Source: Actinomycetes bacterium | GTDB lineage: Bacteria > Actinomycetota > Actinomycetes > Nanopelagicales > Nanopelagicaceae | Length of the DNA: 64,000 bases | Assembly: GCA_023252155.1 (NCBI GenBank) | Contig: JAHEXJ010000003.1 | Location: 1-64,000, forward strand | Reading direction: 5' to 3' | Shown: in pieces, positions 51,701 through 59,305 of the stretch | Layout of the letters: each line of letters opens with the position of its first letter | Numbering within the stretch: the first letter of the stretch is position 1 | Translations under genes and position numbers: made by a program | The notes under the pieces: generated by a model | What the model saw: only the letters and a program-made list of their open reading frames with translations | Databases searched by the model: none | What the model was told of the DNA's origin: nothing

Positions 51701-52218
51701 AATTCGGCGGCGGCCCGCGCCGCCTCTTTGTATGCACCCATCCGTAGCCGAGTTTGGATTTCTCCACCCGCGCAGCCTGTGGTCGCGATCAACCCATCGC
51801 TGTACTTGGCGAGAAGTTCGCGGTCCATTCGTGGTTTGTAGTAATAACCTTCGAGGGATGCCAGAGAAGAGAGACGGAATAAGTTGCCAAGCCCAACATT
51901 ATTCTCGGCAAGAATCGTCATATGGGTATATGCGCCTCCTCCGGAGACGTCGTCTTCTCCGCCTTCAGCCCATTTAACTCTGCGTTTATCAAATCGTGAT
52001 TCGGGTGCGACGTAGGCTTCAATACCTATAATCGGCTTAACACCAACCTTCTTCGCCTGCTTATAAAAGTCAAAGGCGCCAAAAACGTTTCCATGATCTG
52101 TCATGGCGATTGCCGACATTTTCTGATTTGCGACTTCGCCTACCAAATCTGCGACCCTTGCGGCACCATCGAGCATTGAATACTCGGTGTGTACGTGGAG
52201 ATGAACAAATGAGGTCAC
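48727..52218 (-). CDS. dnaE: DNA polymerase III subunit alpha
   Basis: This is the replicative polymerase, 1163 residues. It has an N-terminal PHP domain ([15 protein letters not shown] at 6-20), [15 protein letters not shown], the catalytic acids in [12 protein letters not shown], and the fingers ([29 protein letters not shown]). Then come a helix-hairpin-helix region (about 830-880) and an OB fold (about 1010-1080). The length fits DnaE1. The GTG start has no Shine-Dalgarno. TAGTCT (52227-52232) lies 8 bp upstream and could give a leaderless mRNA. rluD ends 18 bp before it. Confidence 0.97.
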   Translation of the reverse strand: [1163 protein letters not shown]

Positions 52219-52236
52219 GATTGGTGAGACTAGTCC

Positions 52237-53175
52237 TTAAGGGAGCACGGACGAGTCAAGCAACGCTAGGGCTCGAACTAAATCCGACGGATAAGGCGCC
52301 TTGAAATCCATCGAGGCGTTTGTGAGCGGATGTCGAAAGCGCAGTTCCAATGCATGCAGCCAAGGTCGAGACATCTCCAAGCGCGCCGCTAGAGTCGGAT
52401 CCGCGCCGTAAGTGAGATCTCCCACTAAGGGATGGCGAAGGGCAGAGAAATGAACCCTGATTTGATGAGTTCGGCCAGTCTCGAGTTCAACTTTAACTAA
52501 TGAGACCGCTCTGTAAAATTCGATAACTTCGTAATGGGTAATGCTCGCTTTGCCATCGGCGACAACAGCAAATCTGTAATCCTCCTTGGGATGTCGATCT
52601 ATGGGAGCGTCGATAGTTCCTGTTGACGGATCCATGTGCCCTTGGACAAGAGCGTTATATATCTTCTCAACTTCTCGATTTTTAAACGCATGCTTCAAAA
52701 ATGAATATGCCTGGTCCGTCTTTGCAACAACCATTAAGCCACTTGTTCCGACATCGAGGCGGTGAACAATTCCCGCACGCTCGGCCGCCCCACTTGTAGA
52801 GACGGAATACCCTGCCGCGGTCAAAGCGCCGACAACTGTCGGCCCGGTCCAACCAGGACTTGGATGTGCGGCACAACCGACAGGCTTGTTGATCACGACG
52901 ATGGAATCGTCGTCATAGACAACCTCGAGACCTTCGATCGGAGTCAACGGAATCGGTTCGCCAATGCTCATATCTGGCAAGAGAATCTCAATAACCTGGC
53001 CCGCGGCAACTCGCTCGGATTTAGCCACGGCACGGCCATGAGAGGTGATTTCTCCCGCTTCGATCAATCGAGCGATTGTCGTCCTGGAAAGGCCAAGCAT
53101 TCGCGTCAGAGCACTGTCGACTCGTTCGCCATCTATCCCCTCAGGAATTTCTAGAGTCCGGAATTCACGAGCCAT
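52237..53175 (-). CDS. rluD: Ribosomal large-subunit pseudouridine synthase, RluD type
   Basis: This RluA-family enzyme changes uridine to pseudouridine in 23S rRNA. The 312-residue protein has an N-terminal S4 RNA-binding domain (about 16-75, RVDSALTRMLGLSRTTIARLI) and the catalytic HRLDVGTSGLMVVAKT motif with the active aspartate. ETGRTHQIRVH follows. ATG 53175 has a strong GGGGGAG six bases upstream and is preferred to a longer frame at 53208. It overlaps lspA by 11 bp. The exact target uridines are inferred from the family only. Confidence 0.92.
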   Translation of the reverse strand: MAREFRTLEIPEGIDGERVDSALTRMLGLSRTTIARLIEAGEITSHGRAVAKSERVAAGQVIEILLPDMSIGEPIPLTPIEGLEVVYDDDSIVVINKPVGCAAHPSPGWTGPTVVGALTAAGYSVSTSGAAERAGIVHRLDVGTSGLMVVAKTDQAYSFLKHAFKNREVEKIYNALVQGHMDPSTGTIDAPIDRHPKEDYRFAVVADGKASITHYEVIEFYRAVSLVKVELETGRTHQIRVHFSALRHPLVGDLTYGADPTLAARLEMSRPWLHALELRFRHPLTNASMDFKAPYPSDLVRALALLDSSVLP

Positions 53176-53746
53176 TGTGGTCTCCCCCTTGGTCGTGCTT
53201 TGCATCATCGACGTGAATTTTCGTGATGGGCGGTATATTCCTTATCGAAAGATAACTTGCGATGAGCGCGGCAATGACGATCGAAGAATCTGCAAGATTG
53301 AATACGGGCCAATGAGGCAACTGAATCCAATCGATGACTTCGCCCTTGAATACGCCTGTTCCGCTATTCGCACGAAGAATACGATCGCTCAAATTTCCAA
53401 GTGTGCCGCCAAGGACTAATCCAAGAACCAGTCCCCATCGCTTTGATGTCAGGCGCGGACTCCAGTACCCGATCGCCAGGATCACAACGATTGAGAATAT
53501 TGTCAGAAGAAAAGTTCCACGCGTGGCAAAGCTGAAAGCCGCCCCTGAATTCTTCGCAAAAGTTAGTTGAAGAAAACTGCCGAAGATCCTTCGCGGATTC
53601 CGCCCGTCAAGATAATTGATAGCCCAATTCTTCGTTGCAAAGTCAATCGCCCAAATTAGCGCCGCGACTAGCAGGACGCTTCCCCATATTGGAGGCTTTC
53701 GGCGCAACGTCAGCGCCGTTCTTCCTTCTGTTTGCAGAGCATGCAC
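53165..53746 (-). CDS. lspA: Lipoprotein signal peptidase II
   Basis: LspA cuts the signal peptide of lipidated prelipoproteins. It is a membrane aspartic protease with four helices, near 20-38, 75-97, 104-124 and 145-167. The conserved blocks are DFATKNWA, FAKNSGAAFSF, GTLGNLSDRILR and VFNLADSSIV, carrying the two catalytic aspartates. The start is uncertain: GTG 53746 overlaps dksA by 37 bp, and TTG 53707 is a shorter choice. Neither has a clear Shine-Dalgarno. It pairs functionally with lgt at 37094-37930. Confidence 0.93.
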   Translation of the reverse strand: MHALQTEGRTALTLRRKPPIWGSVLLVAALIWAIDFATKNWAINYLDGRNPRRIFGSFLQLTFAKNSGAAFSFATRGTFLLTIFSIVVILAIGYWSPRLTSKRWGLVLGLVLGGTLGNLSDRILRANSGTGVFKGEVIDWIQLPHWPVFNLADSSIVIAALIASYLSIRNIPPITKIHVDDAKHDQGGDHNGS

Positions 53747-54429
53747 AAAGTGGCACGTGGGAAAACCTGAAGTCGAGCCTTACCAATTGAATTGCCGCAC
53801 TCTTCGCAACGGCCGTATGTCTTATCGTCGATGCGCTCAATTGCTCGTTCGGTCTGCAAAACCATGTCGCGAGCATTGATTACCAAAGACATTTCGTGTT
53901 CGCGCTCAAATGTTTTAGTCCCGGCGTCAGCTTGATCATCGCCTGCACCTTCACCTGATTCACGAATGAGGGCATCCATCTCAACTTCGACCGCCGCCAA
54001 TTCTGAAGAGAGACGCACGAGTTCCTTGGCTAGGGCGCTTCTAACGACCTTGAGTTCGGCAGCAGTCCACGGAGCCTCATTGTCTGCAACCACAACAGGA
54101 GTTGGAGCTGCCTTAAGGGGCTTCAAGGGCGCGCTCTTTCGACCATTCTTGGTGGGTCGTGGTGGGGGTGGCATCACCAAACGTCGTTCCTCTACTACGG
54201 CAGGAACCGCAGCAGCAAGGGGTGCAATCACAGGGACAGGAGCTGCAACGCTCTTTGCAGGAAATGGTCGCCCGGGAGCCTTCTTGATGGCCTTGGCCGG
54301 AGCGGCTTTCTTGGCAACGGCCTTCTTCGCAGGTGCTTTTTTAGCCGGAGCCTTTTTTGCAGGTGCCTTTTTGGCAGGAGCCTTCTTGGCTGCTGGTTTG
54401 CTTGCTGGACTCTTTTTCTTCAATGCCAC
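53710..54429 (-). CDS. TraR/DksA-type zinc-finger protein with lysine-alanine-proline-rich N-terminus
   Basis: The 239-residue protein has three parts: a basic low-complexity N-terminus (about 5-50) built on KKAPA repeats, a proline-rich linker (about 50-125), and a C-terminal DksA-like region. The last has a helical pair and a C4 zinc finger, CEECGNSIG and CMLC, near the end. DksA proteins bind the RNA polymerase secondary channel. The actinobacterial forms are less studied. GTG 54429 is chosen. TAAGGT (54437-54442) lies 7 bp upstream. A TTG at 54477 would extend into the divergent ileS promoter. It overlaps lspA. Confidence 0.85.
   Translation of the reverse strand: MALKKKSPASKPAAKKAPAKKAPAKKAPAKKAPAKKAVAKKAAPAKAIKKAPGRPFPAKSVAAPVPVIAPLAAAVPAVVEERRLVMPPPPRPTKNGRKSAPLKPLKAAPTPVVVADNEAPWTAAELKVVRSALAKELVRLSSELAAVEVEMDALIRESGEGAGDDQADAGTKTFEREHEMSLVINARDMVLQTERAIERIDDKTYGRCEECGNSIGKARLQVFPRATLCMLCKQKEERR
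54309..54405 (-). repeat. Tandem coding repeat, KKAPA units of the DksA-like protein
   Basis: Several near-identical 15-bp units encode Lys-Lys-Ala-Pro-Ala in a row. The repeat is in frame and belongs to the coding sequence. Copy number could vary by slippage. Confidence 0.7.
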
Positions 54430-54482
54430 GGCGCGCACCTTATGCTGATTTCGGACAAAACGCCACTCTACGCGCAATGTAT

Positions 54483-54488
54483 TACACT
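54483..54488 (+). promoter_or_regulatory. Candidate -10 element of ileS
   Basis: TACACT lies upstream of the T-box. Transcription would start near 54495, just before the stem I hairpin. The -35 region is not well matched. Confidence 0.4.
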
Positions 54489-54494
54489 AAAACC

Positions 54495-54709
54495 TTCGCG
54501 AAAGGGCATTGACGAGGCAATCACCTCAGAGCCTGTCGGAAGAGACGCAGGGCAAACCCTGCGAGGTAGAACCGATACGCGTTATTAAGGCTATTAAGCG
54601 GTGCGCCCTTCTTTTAAGGAACGCACAAGGCGGGTGGTACCGCGAGCTCGTAGTTCGAGCGCGTCCCTCCAATTGACTTACACCCCACATGGTGAAGGAG
54701 AGCGGAGAG
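54495..54709 (+). promoter_or_regulatory. T-box riboswitch of ileS, ultrashort stem I type
   Basis: A short hairpin GAGG/CCTC (54514-54527) shows the isoleucine codon ATC (54520-54522) in its terminal loop. The conserved T-box core GGGTGGTACCGCG lies at 54632-54644. Its TGGT bulge would pair with the 3' end of uncharged tRNA-Ile (discriminator A). Actinobacterial ileS T-boxes of this kind are known to act on translation initiation. There is no terminator here, and CCCTCC at 54665-54670 could mask the GGAG ribosome binding sites. Confidence 0.88.
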
Positions 54710-54713
54710 ATGA

Positions 54714-57700
54714 ATGAGTGAGTACCGTGAATTAGGGGCGCATATAGATCTGCCCAAAATGGAACACTCCATCCTCGATTTTTGGGAAACCAACGCAATA
54801 TTTCACAAGAGCCTTGAAGCCCGAAAAGGCAATGAAGCGTGGACTTTCTATGAGGGCCCTCCGACGGCAAACGGGGCGCCTGGAACTCACCACATCGAAG
54901 CAAGAGTCTTTAAGGATGTCTTTCCACGCTACCAAACAATGAAGGGTAAGTACGTCTTTCGCAAAGCCGGCTGGGACTGTCATGGCTTGCCTGTAGAAAT
55001 TGCCATCGAAAAGGAACTCGGATTTACTGGTAAAGGCGACATTGAAAAATATGGCATCGCCGAATTCAATGACAAGTGTCGCGAATCGGTTCAACGTCAC
55101 GTTGGCGAATTTACGAACATGACTAATCGCATGGGCTTCTGGGTTGATTTCGACCAAGCGTATTGGACTATGTCGCCTGAATATGTTGAGAGTGTTTGGT
55201 GGAGTCTCAAAGAAGTGTGGAATAAGGGACTTCTCGTCCAAGACCATCGAGTTGCCCCATACTGCCCACGTTGTGGCACAGGATTGTCTGACCATGAGCT
55301 TGCGCTCGGGTATGAGACGGTAACCGACCCTTCCGTTTATGTTCGCTTCCCCATCACCTCCGGTCCTTTGGAAAAGATGAACGCCTCATTGCTGGTTTGG
55401 ACGACTACGCCGTGGACGCTCGTTTCTAACACTGCCATCGCCGTACATCCTGATGTCACCTACCTTGCAGTAGAAGAAACCGTAGATGGCAAAAAAGAAG
55501 TTCTCGTCATCGCAAAGGAACTCGTCGGCTTTCTAAAGGGTGATGTGAAAGTGCTTCTCCATATTCAAGGCAAGGACCTTGAACGCACCACTTATCGACG
55601 CCCCTTTGAATACGTCGAAATTCCGGACTCCCATTTTGTTGTGCTCGCCGATTACGTCACCACCGAGGATGGAACAGGTCTAGTCCATCAATCCCCCGCC
55701 TTCGGTGCCGACGATCTCCAGGTCTGCCGAAATTACGGATTGCCGGTCGTCAATCCAATTGCAAGTGATGGAACGTTCTTGCCAGAAGTCGAACTCATTG
55801 GTGGCATGTTCTTCAAGGATGCAGACAAACTCTTGGTAAAGGAGCTGAAAAAGAGCGGTGCGCTTTACAAACACGAGCCGTATGAGCACCAGTACCCACA
55901 CTGTTGGCGATGCCACACAGCATTGATCTACTACGCCCAACTCTCTTGGTATATCCGCACGACGTCGATCAAGTCAGAACTATTGCGAGAAAACGCCAAA
56001 ACCGACTGGCATCCAGAAACTATAAAGACTGGTCGCTACGGTGATTGGCTAACAAACAACATCGACTGGGCCCTTTCGAGAAACCGTTATTGGGGAACAC
56101 CTCTTCCCATCTGGCGCTGCGAGGGCGGCCACATGGTCTGCGTCGGCTCACTCAAGGAATTAAGCGCTTTCTCTGGAGCCGATTTGAGTTCCATGGACCC
56201 ACATCGTCCCTTTGTAGATGACATTACTTGGCCCTGCACGGAGTGTGATTCAGAGATGGTTCGCGTTAAGGAAGTCATCGACGGCTGGTACGACTCGGGT
56301 TCAATGCCATTTGCTCAATGGGGCTACCCACACAAGGAAGGGTCAAAGGAAAAGTTCGAAGCGGCCTATCCTGCTGATTTCATTTGCGAGGCGATCGATC
56401 AAACTCGCGGCTGGTTCTACACGCTTATGGCTATTGGAACTTTGGTCTTTGATGAGAGTTCGTACAAGACAGTGCTCTGTTTAGGCCACATCGTTGACCA
56501 GGACGGCCGCAAAATGAGCAAGCACATCGGCAACATTTTGGAGCCGATGCCACTGATGGATCAACATGGTGCCGATGCTGTTCGTTGGTACATGTTTGCC
56601 GCAGGTTCCCCGTGGACGCCCCGCAGAGTCGGACACGATGCCATCAGCGACGTCGTTAGAAAGACACTGCTTACATATTGGAACACGGTTTCCTTCTTAG
56701 CCCTCTATGCCAAGGCCTCGAATTTCAAGCCATCACAAGCGCCAAAGATGGAAGAACGTCCGTTGATGGATCGTTGGATTTATTCAGATCTACAAGCCCT
56801 CGTCATCGAAGTCGATGATGCATTAGCCACTTTTGACTCTCAAAGAGCAGGTAAGGCACTTGCCACTTTCATCGATGATTTATCAAATTGGTATGTGCGC
56901 CGCTCACGCCGACGTTTCTGGGAAGGTGACAGCAGTGCCCTCTCAACTCTTCATGAATGCCTTCACACTCTCACGCTACTTCTTGCGCCGATAGTTCCCT
57001 TTGTTACTGAAAATGTTTGGCAAGAACTACTCCGCCCCGTCGAATCAGGGCTACCTGAGTCCGTTCATTTGGCAGATTTCCCTAAAGCGCAGGTTCAATA
57101 CATTGACTCTAAACTCGCCGCCCATGTTGCTCAGACCCGCCGGATAGTCGAGCTCGGTCGCGCAGCGCGGGCAGAATCCTCGGTCAAGATCCGACAGCCG
57201 CTTGGCCGGGCATTAATCGCCGCGCCGGGCTGGAATGAGCTCCCCGCAGAGATGAAGGAGCAGATTGCTGAAGAACTCAATGTTTTGCAGCTAGAAGATA
57301 TCGCAGCGGCTCATGGCGACCTCGTCGACGTCACCGTCAAGGCCAATTTCAGGTCGCTAGGCGGAAAGTACGGGTCGAACGTCCAAAAAATCGCAACTGC
57401 AATAGCCGCATTGCCGGCAGCGGACTTGGTTCGAGAAATTCGGGAAAATGGGTCTCATTTGCTCACGACAGACAAAGACGAATGGCAGGTGCTAGCCGAA
57501 GATCTCGTAATCACCGAAGTGCCAAAGAGTGGGTGGACCGTCGCAAGTCACGATGGTGAAAGCGTTGCACTTGATTTGACCCTGACGTCAGAACTCTTGG
57601 CTGCCGGACAAGTGAGAGAGGTAATTCGCTTTCTTCAAGAAACGCGTAAAACTCAAGGTTTCGACATTAGCGATCGAATCGATGTCGAGTTCAATGTGAA

Positions 57701-57842
57701 CGCCGACATCTTGCCTGCGGTTATCAATGCTAAGGAACATATTCAAAATGAAGTCCTAGCTCTACAAATGTCACATAACGCCGAGATCGAATTGGGAAGT
57801 AACGAAATGGGCTTTAGTGCAAAGTTGTGCAAGGCAATATAA
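54714..57842 (+). CDS. ileS: Isoleucyl-tRNA synthetase
   Basis: IleS charges tRNA-Ile and edits valine. The 1042-residue class I synthetase has the HIGH-type motif GTHHIEA (57-63), the KMSKS-type motif GRKMSKHIGN and the large editing domain (about 190-400). The length and KMSKH form resemble the longer bacterial/eukaryotic-type IleRS of actinobacteria, which are often mupirocin-insensitive (family knowledge, not tested here). ATG 54714 has GGAG six bases upstream. A three-codon frame at 54710-54721 overlaps its start. It is the only plus-strand gene in this region and converges on yggT. Confidence 0.97.
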   Translation: MSEYRELGAHIDLPKMEHSILDFWETNAIFHKSLEARKGNEAWTFYEGPPTANGAPGTHHIEARVFKDVFPRYQTMKGKYVFRKAGWDCHGLPVEIAIEKELGFTGKGDIEKYGIAEFNDKCRESVQRHVGEFTNMTNRMGFWVDFDQAYWTMSPEYVESVWWSLKEVWNKGLLVQDHRVAPYCPRCGTGLSDHELALGYETVTDPSVYVRFPITSGPLEKMNASLLVWTTTPWTLVSNTAIAVHPDVTYLAVEETVDGKKEVLVIAKELVGFLKGDVKVLLHIQGKDLERTTYRRPFEYVEIPDSHFVVLADYVTTEDGTGLVHQSPAFGADDLQVCRNYGLPVVNPIASDGTFLPEVELIGGMFFKDADKLLVKELKKSGALYKHEPYEHQYPHCWRCHTALIYYAQLSWYIRTTSIKSELLRENAKTDWHPETIKTGRYGDWLTNNIDWALSRNRYWGTPLPIWRCEGGHMVCVGSLKELSAFSGADLSSMDPHRPFVDDITWPCTECDSEMVRVKEVIDGWYDSGSMPFAQWGYPHKEGSKEKFEAAYPADFICEAIDQTRGWFYTLMAIGTLVFDESSYKTVLCLGHIVDQDGRKMSKHIGNILEPMPLMDQHGADAVRWYMFAAGSPWTPRRVGHDAISDVVRKTLLTYWNTVSFLALYAKASNFKPSQAPKMEERPLMDRWIYSDLQALVIEVDDALATFDSQRAGKALATFIDDLSNWYVRRSRRRFWEGDSSALSTLHECLHTLTLLLAPIVPFVTENVWQELLRPVESGLPESVHLADFPKAQVQYIDSKLAAHVAQTRRIVELGRAARAESSVKIRQPLGRALIAAPGWNELPAEMKEQIAEELNVLQLEDIAAAHGDLVDVTVKANFRSLGGKYGSNVQKIATAIAALPAADLVREIRENGSHLLTTDKDEWQVLAEDLVITEVPKSGWTVASHDGESVALDLTLTSELLAAGQVREVIRFLQETRKTQGFDISDRIDVEFNVNADILPAVINAKEHIQNEVLALQMSHNAEIELGSNEMGFSAKLCKAI

Positions 57843-57844
57843 AA

Positions 57845-58129
57845 CTAAATGTTTCGCACCAGCGGAATGAGCAGTTGAACCGCGAAGAAAAGCACAAGAA
57901 AAGATAGGTCCAAACTAACCGCCCCAATGCGAAGAGGCGGGATAAAGCGACGCACGAAAGCGGTCGGCTTGTCCGTAATTGCGTAAATGGCCTCGGCCAT
58001 GAATAACACGACTCCGCGAGGTCGCCATGTTCGCGAAAAAAGGCGGACGTAATCCAAAACGAGACGACCCAACAATGCCAATAAAAATATTTGGAGGAGG
58101 AGAACTAAATAGGAGCCGATATGGAGCAT
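57845..58129 (-). CDS. yggT: YggT-family membrane protein
   Basis: This 94-residue protein has two hydrophobic helices (about 5-25 and 70-90) around a conserved loop with RPRGVVLFMAEAIYAITDKPTAFVRR. YggT proteins lie beside sepF in many Gram-positive genomes. Their role in division or membrane order is not clear. It ends 2 bp from the ileS stop codon. No divIVA (wag31) gene lies between them, although this is the usual place. Confidence 0.88.
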   Translation of the reverse strand: MLHIGSYLVLLLQIFLLALLGRLVLDYVRLFSRTWRPRGVVLFMAEAIYAITDKPTAFVRRFIPPLRIGAVSLDLSFLVLFFAVQLLIPLVRNI

Positions 58130-58131
58130 AA

Positions 58132-58611
58132 CTAACTCTGGTTAAAGAAGCTTGCCTCAGCAGCCGCTGTCTTATCCTCACTGCTTACACGCACGTTTGC
58201 GGGTGAGAGTAAGAAAACTTTTGAAGTAACTCGTTCGATTGTGCCGTGCAGTCCGAAAACCAACCCACTTGCAAAATCCACGAGGCGCTTTCGCTCGGAT
58301 TCATCCATGTCTGACAAATTGATGATTACGGGATTGCCCTCACGATATTGCTCGCCGATGGTACGGGCTTCATTGTAGAAACGCGGATGAAGAGTCACGA
58401 TTCGATCGAGTACCGGTAAATCCATTTGCATTGGAGCAGGCTTAGGTGTCACGGGTGCAATCGCCAAAGTTGCTGGGCGGACCACCGATTTGTTTCGCTG
58501 TTCATGAGTCTTTGGTTGAGCAAAAACCAGATCGGTAACTTCTTCAGAACCCAACTCTGGATCGTCCATGAGTCCGAGATAATTCGCCATTTTTCGCAAT
58601 GCATTAGCCAT
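58132..58611 (-). CDS. sepF: Cell division protein SepF
   Basis: SepF anchors the Z-ring to the membrane in actinobacteria. The 159-residue protein has an N-terminal amphipathic helix (MANALRKMANYLGLMDD), a flexible linker (about 18-70) and the SepF core (about 70-150) with VIINLSDMDESERKRLVDFASGL. ATG 58611 is chosen because the amphipathic helix begins there; a longer frame overlaps yggS. No Shine-Dalgarno is obvious. It lies 2 bp before yggT. Confidence 0.94.
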   Translation of the reverse strand: MANALRKMANYLGLMDDPELGSEEVTDLVFAQPKTHEQRNKSVVRPATLAIAPVTPKPAPMQMDLPVLDRIVTLHPRFYNEARTIGEQYREGNPVIINLSDMDESERKRLVDFASGLVFGLHGTIERVTSKVFLLSPANVRVSSEDKTAAAEASFFNQS

Positions 58612-58621
58612 AGGTAAAAGG

Positions 58622-59305
58622 TTACCCAAGGTGAGTGCGGGAACCGAGGATTGAACTGCCCACTCGGACATGTGTCGCGCCGTACTTGATTGCTACCTCA
58701 AAATCCCCACTCATACCAGCGGAGAGGGATTTGGCGGTGGGAAATTGTTGGCTAAAATCACTATGAATTTGGGCTAAGCGTTCGAAAGCACTCTCAGGAT
58801 TCTCACCGAGTGGCGCTACAGCCATCAATCCTTCCAGCTTAAGGGAGGGCTCCTGTAGCGCCAATTCTGCAAGCGGAGATAGTCCATCGGGTGATGCTCC
58901 CCCACGTCCTGGCTGAGGATCAAGACAAACCTGAATGAATATTGAGATGACCTTCGGCTCAAGGGCTGCCTTACTCAGGAGTCGCAAATGGCGTGGATCG
59001 TCAAGGGATTGAACGACATCGGCCCAGGAGGCGATGGACGCAATCTTGTTGCTTTGAATCTGACCCTGATAATGCCATATGGCGGGAACTTGCTCGGATT
59101 TTTCCTTTCCTTCGCTGTCGCGGTTTTCGGCAAAATTCCGAATTCCTAAATCATGAAGAATTTGCACATCCGACGACGGATACGTTTTGGTAACTGCGAT
59201 AAGGGTTATGTCAGTCTCACTTCGATGAACACCGCGGGCGGCAACATTAATTCGATTGAGGACAGATACGAGGTTGGCAGCAATTTCTTCAGATCTACTT
59301 GTCAC
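58622..59305 (-). CDS. yggS: Pyridoxal phosphate homeostasis protein YggS/PLPBP
   Basis: This PLP-binding alanine-racemase-like barrel has 227 residues. Residues about 32-40 (TLIAVTKTYP) carry the PLP lysine. FAENRDSE, WHYQGQIQSNKI, LEGLMAVAP and SAGMSGDFEVAI follow the family order. PLPBP keeps PLP levels balanced. The GTG start 59305 overlaps the pgeF stop as GTGA, which sets it against a longer frame to 59383. Confidence 0.94.
   Translation of the reverse strand: MTSRSEEIAANLVSVLNRINVAARGVHRSETDITLIAVTKTYPSSDVQILHDLGIRNFAENRDSEGKEKSEQVPAIWHYQGQIQSNKIASIASWADVVQSLDDPRHLRLLSKAALEPKVISIFIQVCLDPQPGRGGASPDGLSPLAELALQEPSLKLEGLMAVAPLGENPESAFERLAQIHSDFSQQFPTAKSLSAGMSGDFEVAIKYGATHVRVGSSILGSRTHLG

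Noticed and set aside
52236-52262. TTGACT upstream of dnaE as its -35 box
   Set aside because: It is 21 bp from TAGTCT, too far for a normal promoter, and it lies in rluD codons.
54309-54405. Short tandem repeats as a CRISPR array
   Set aside because: The repeats are contiguous, in frame and encode KKAPA. There are no spacers and no cas genes.
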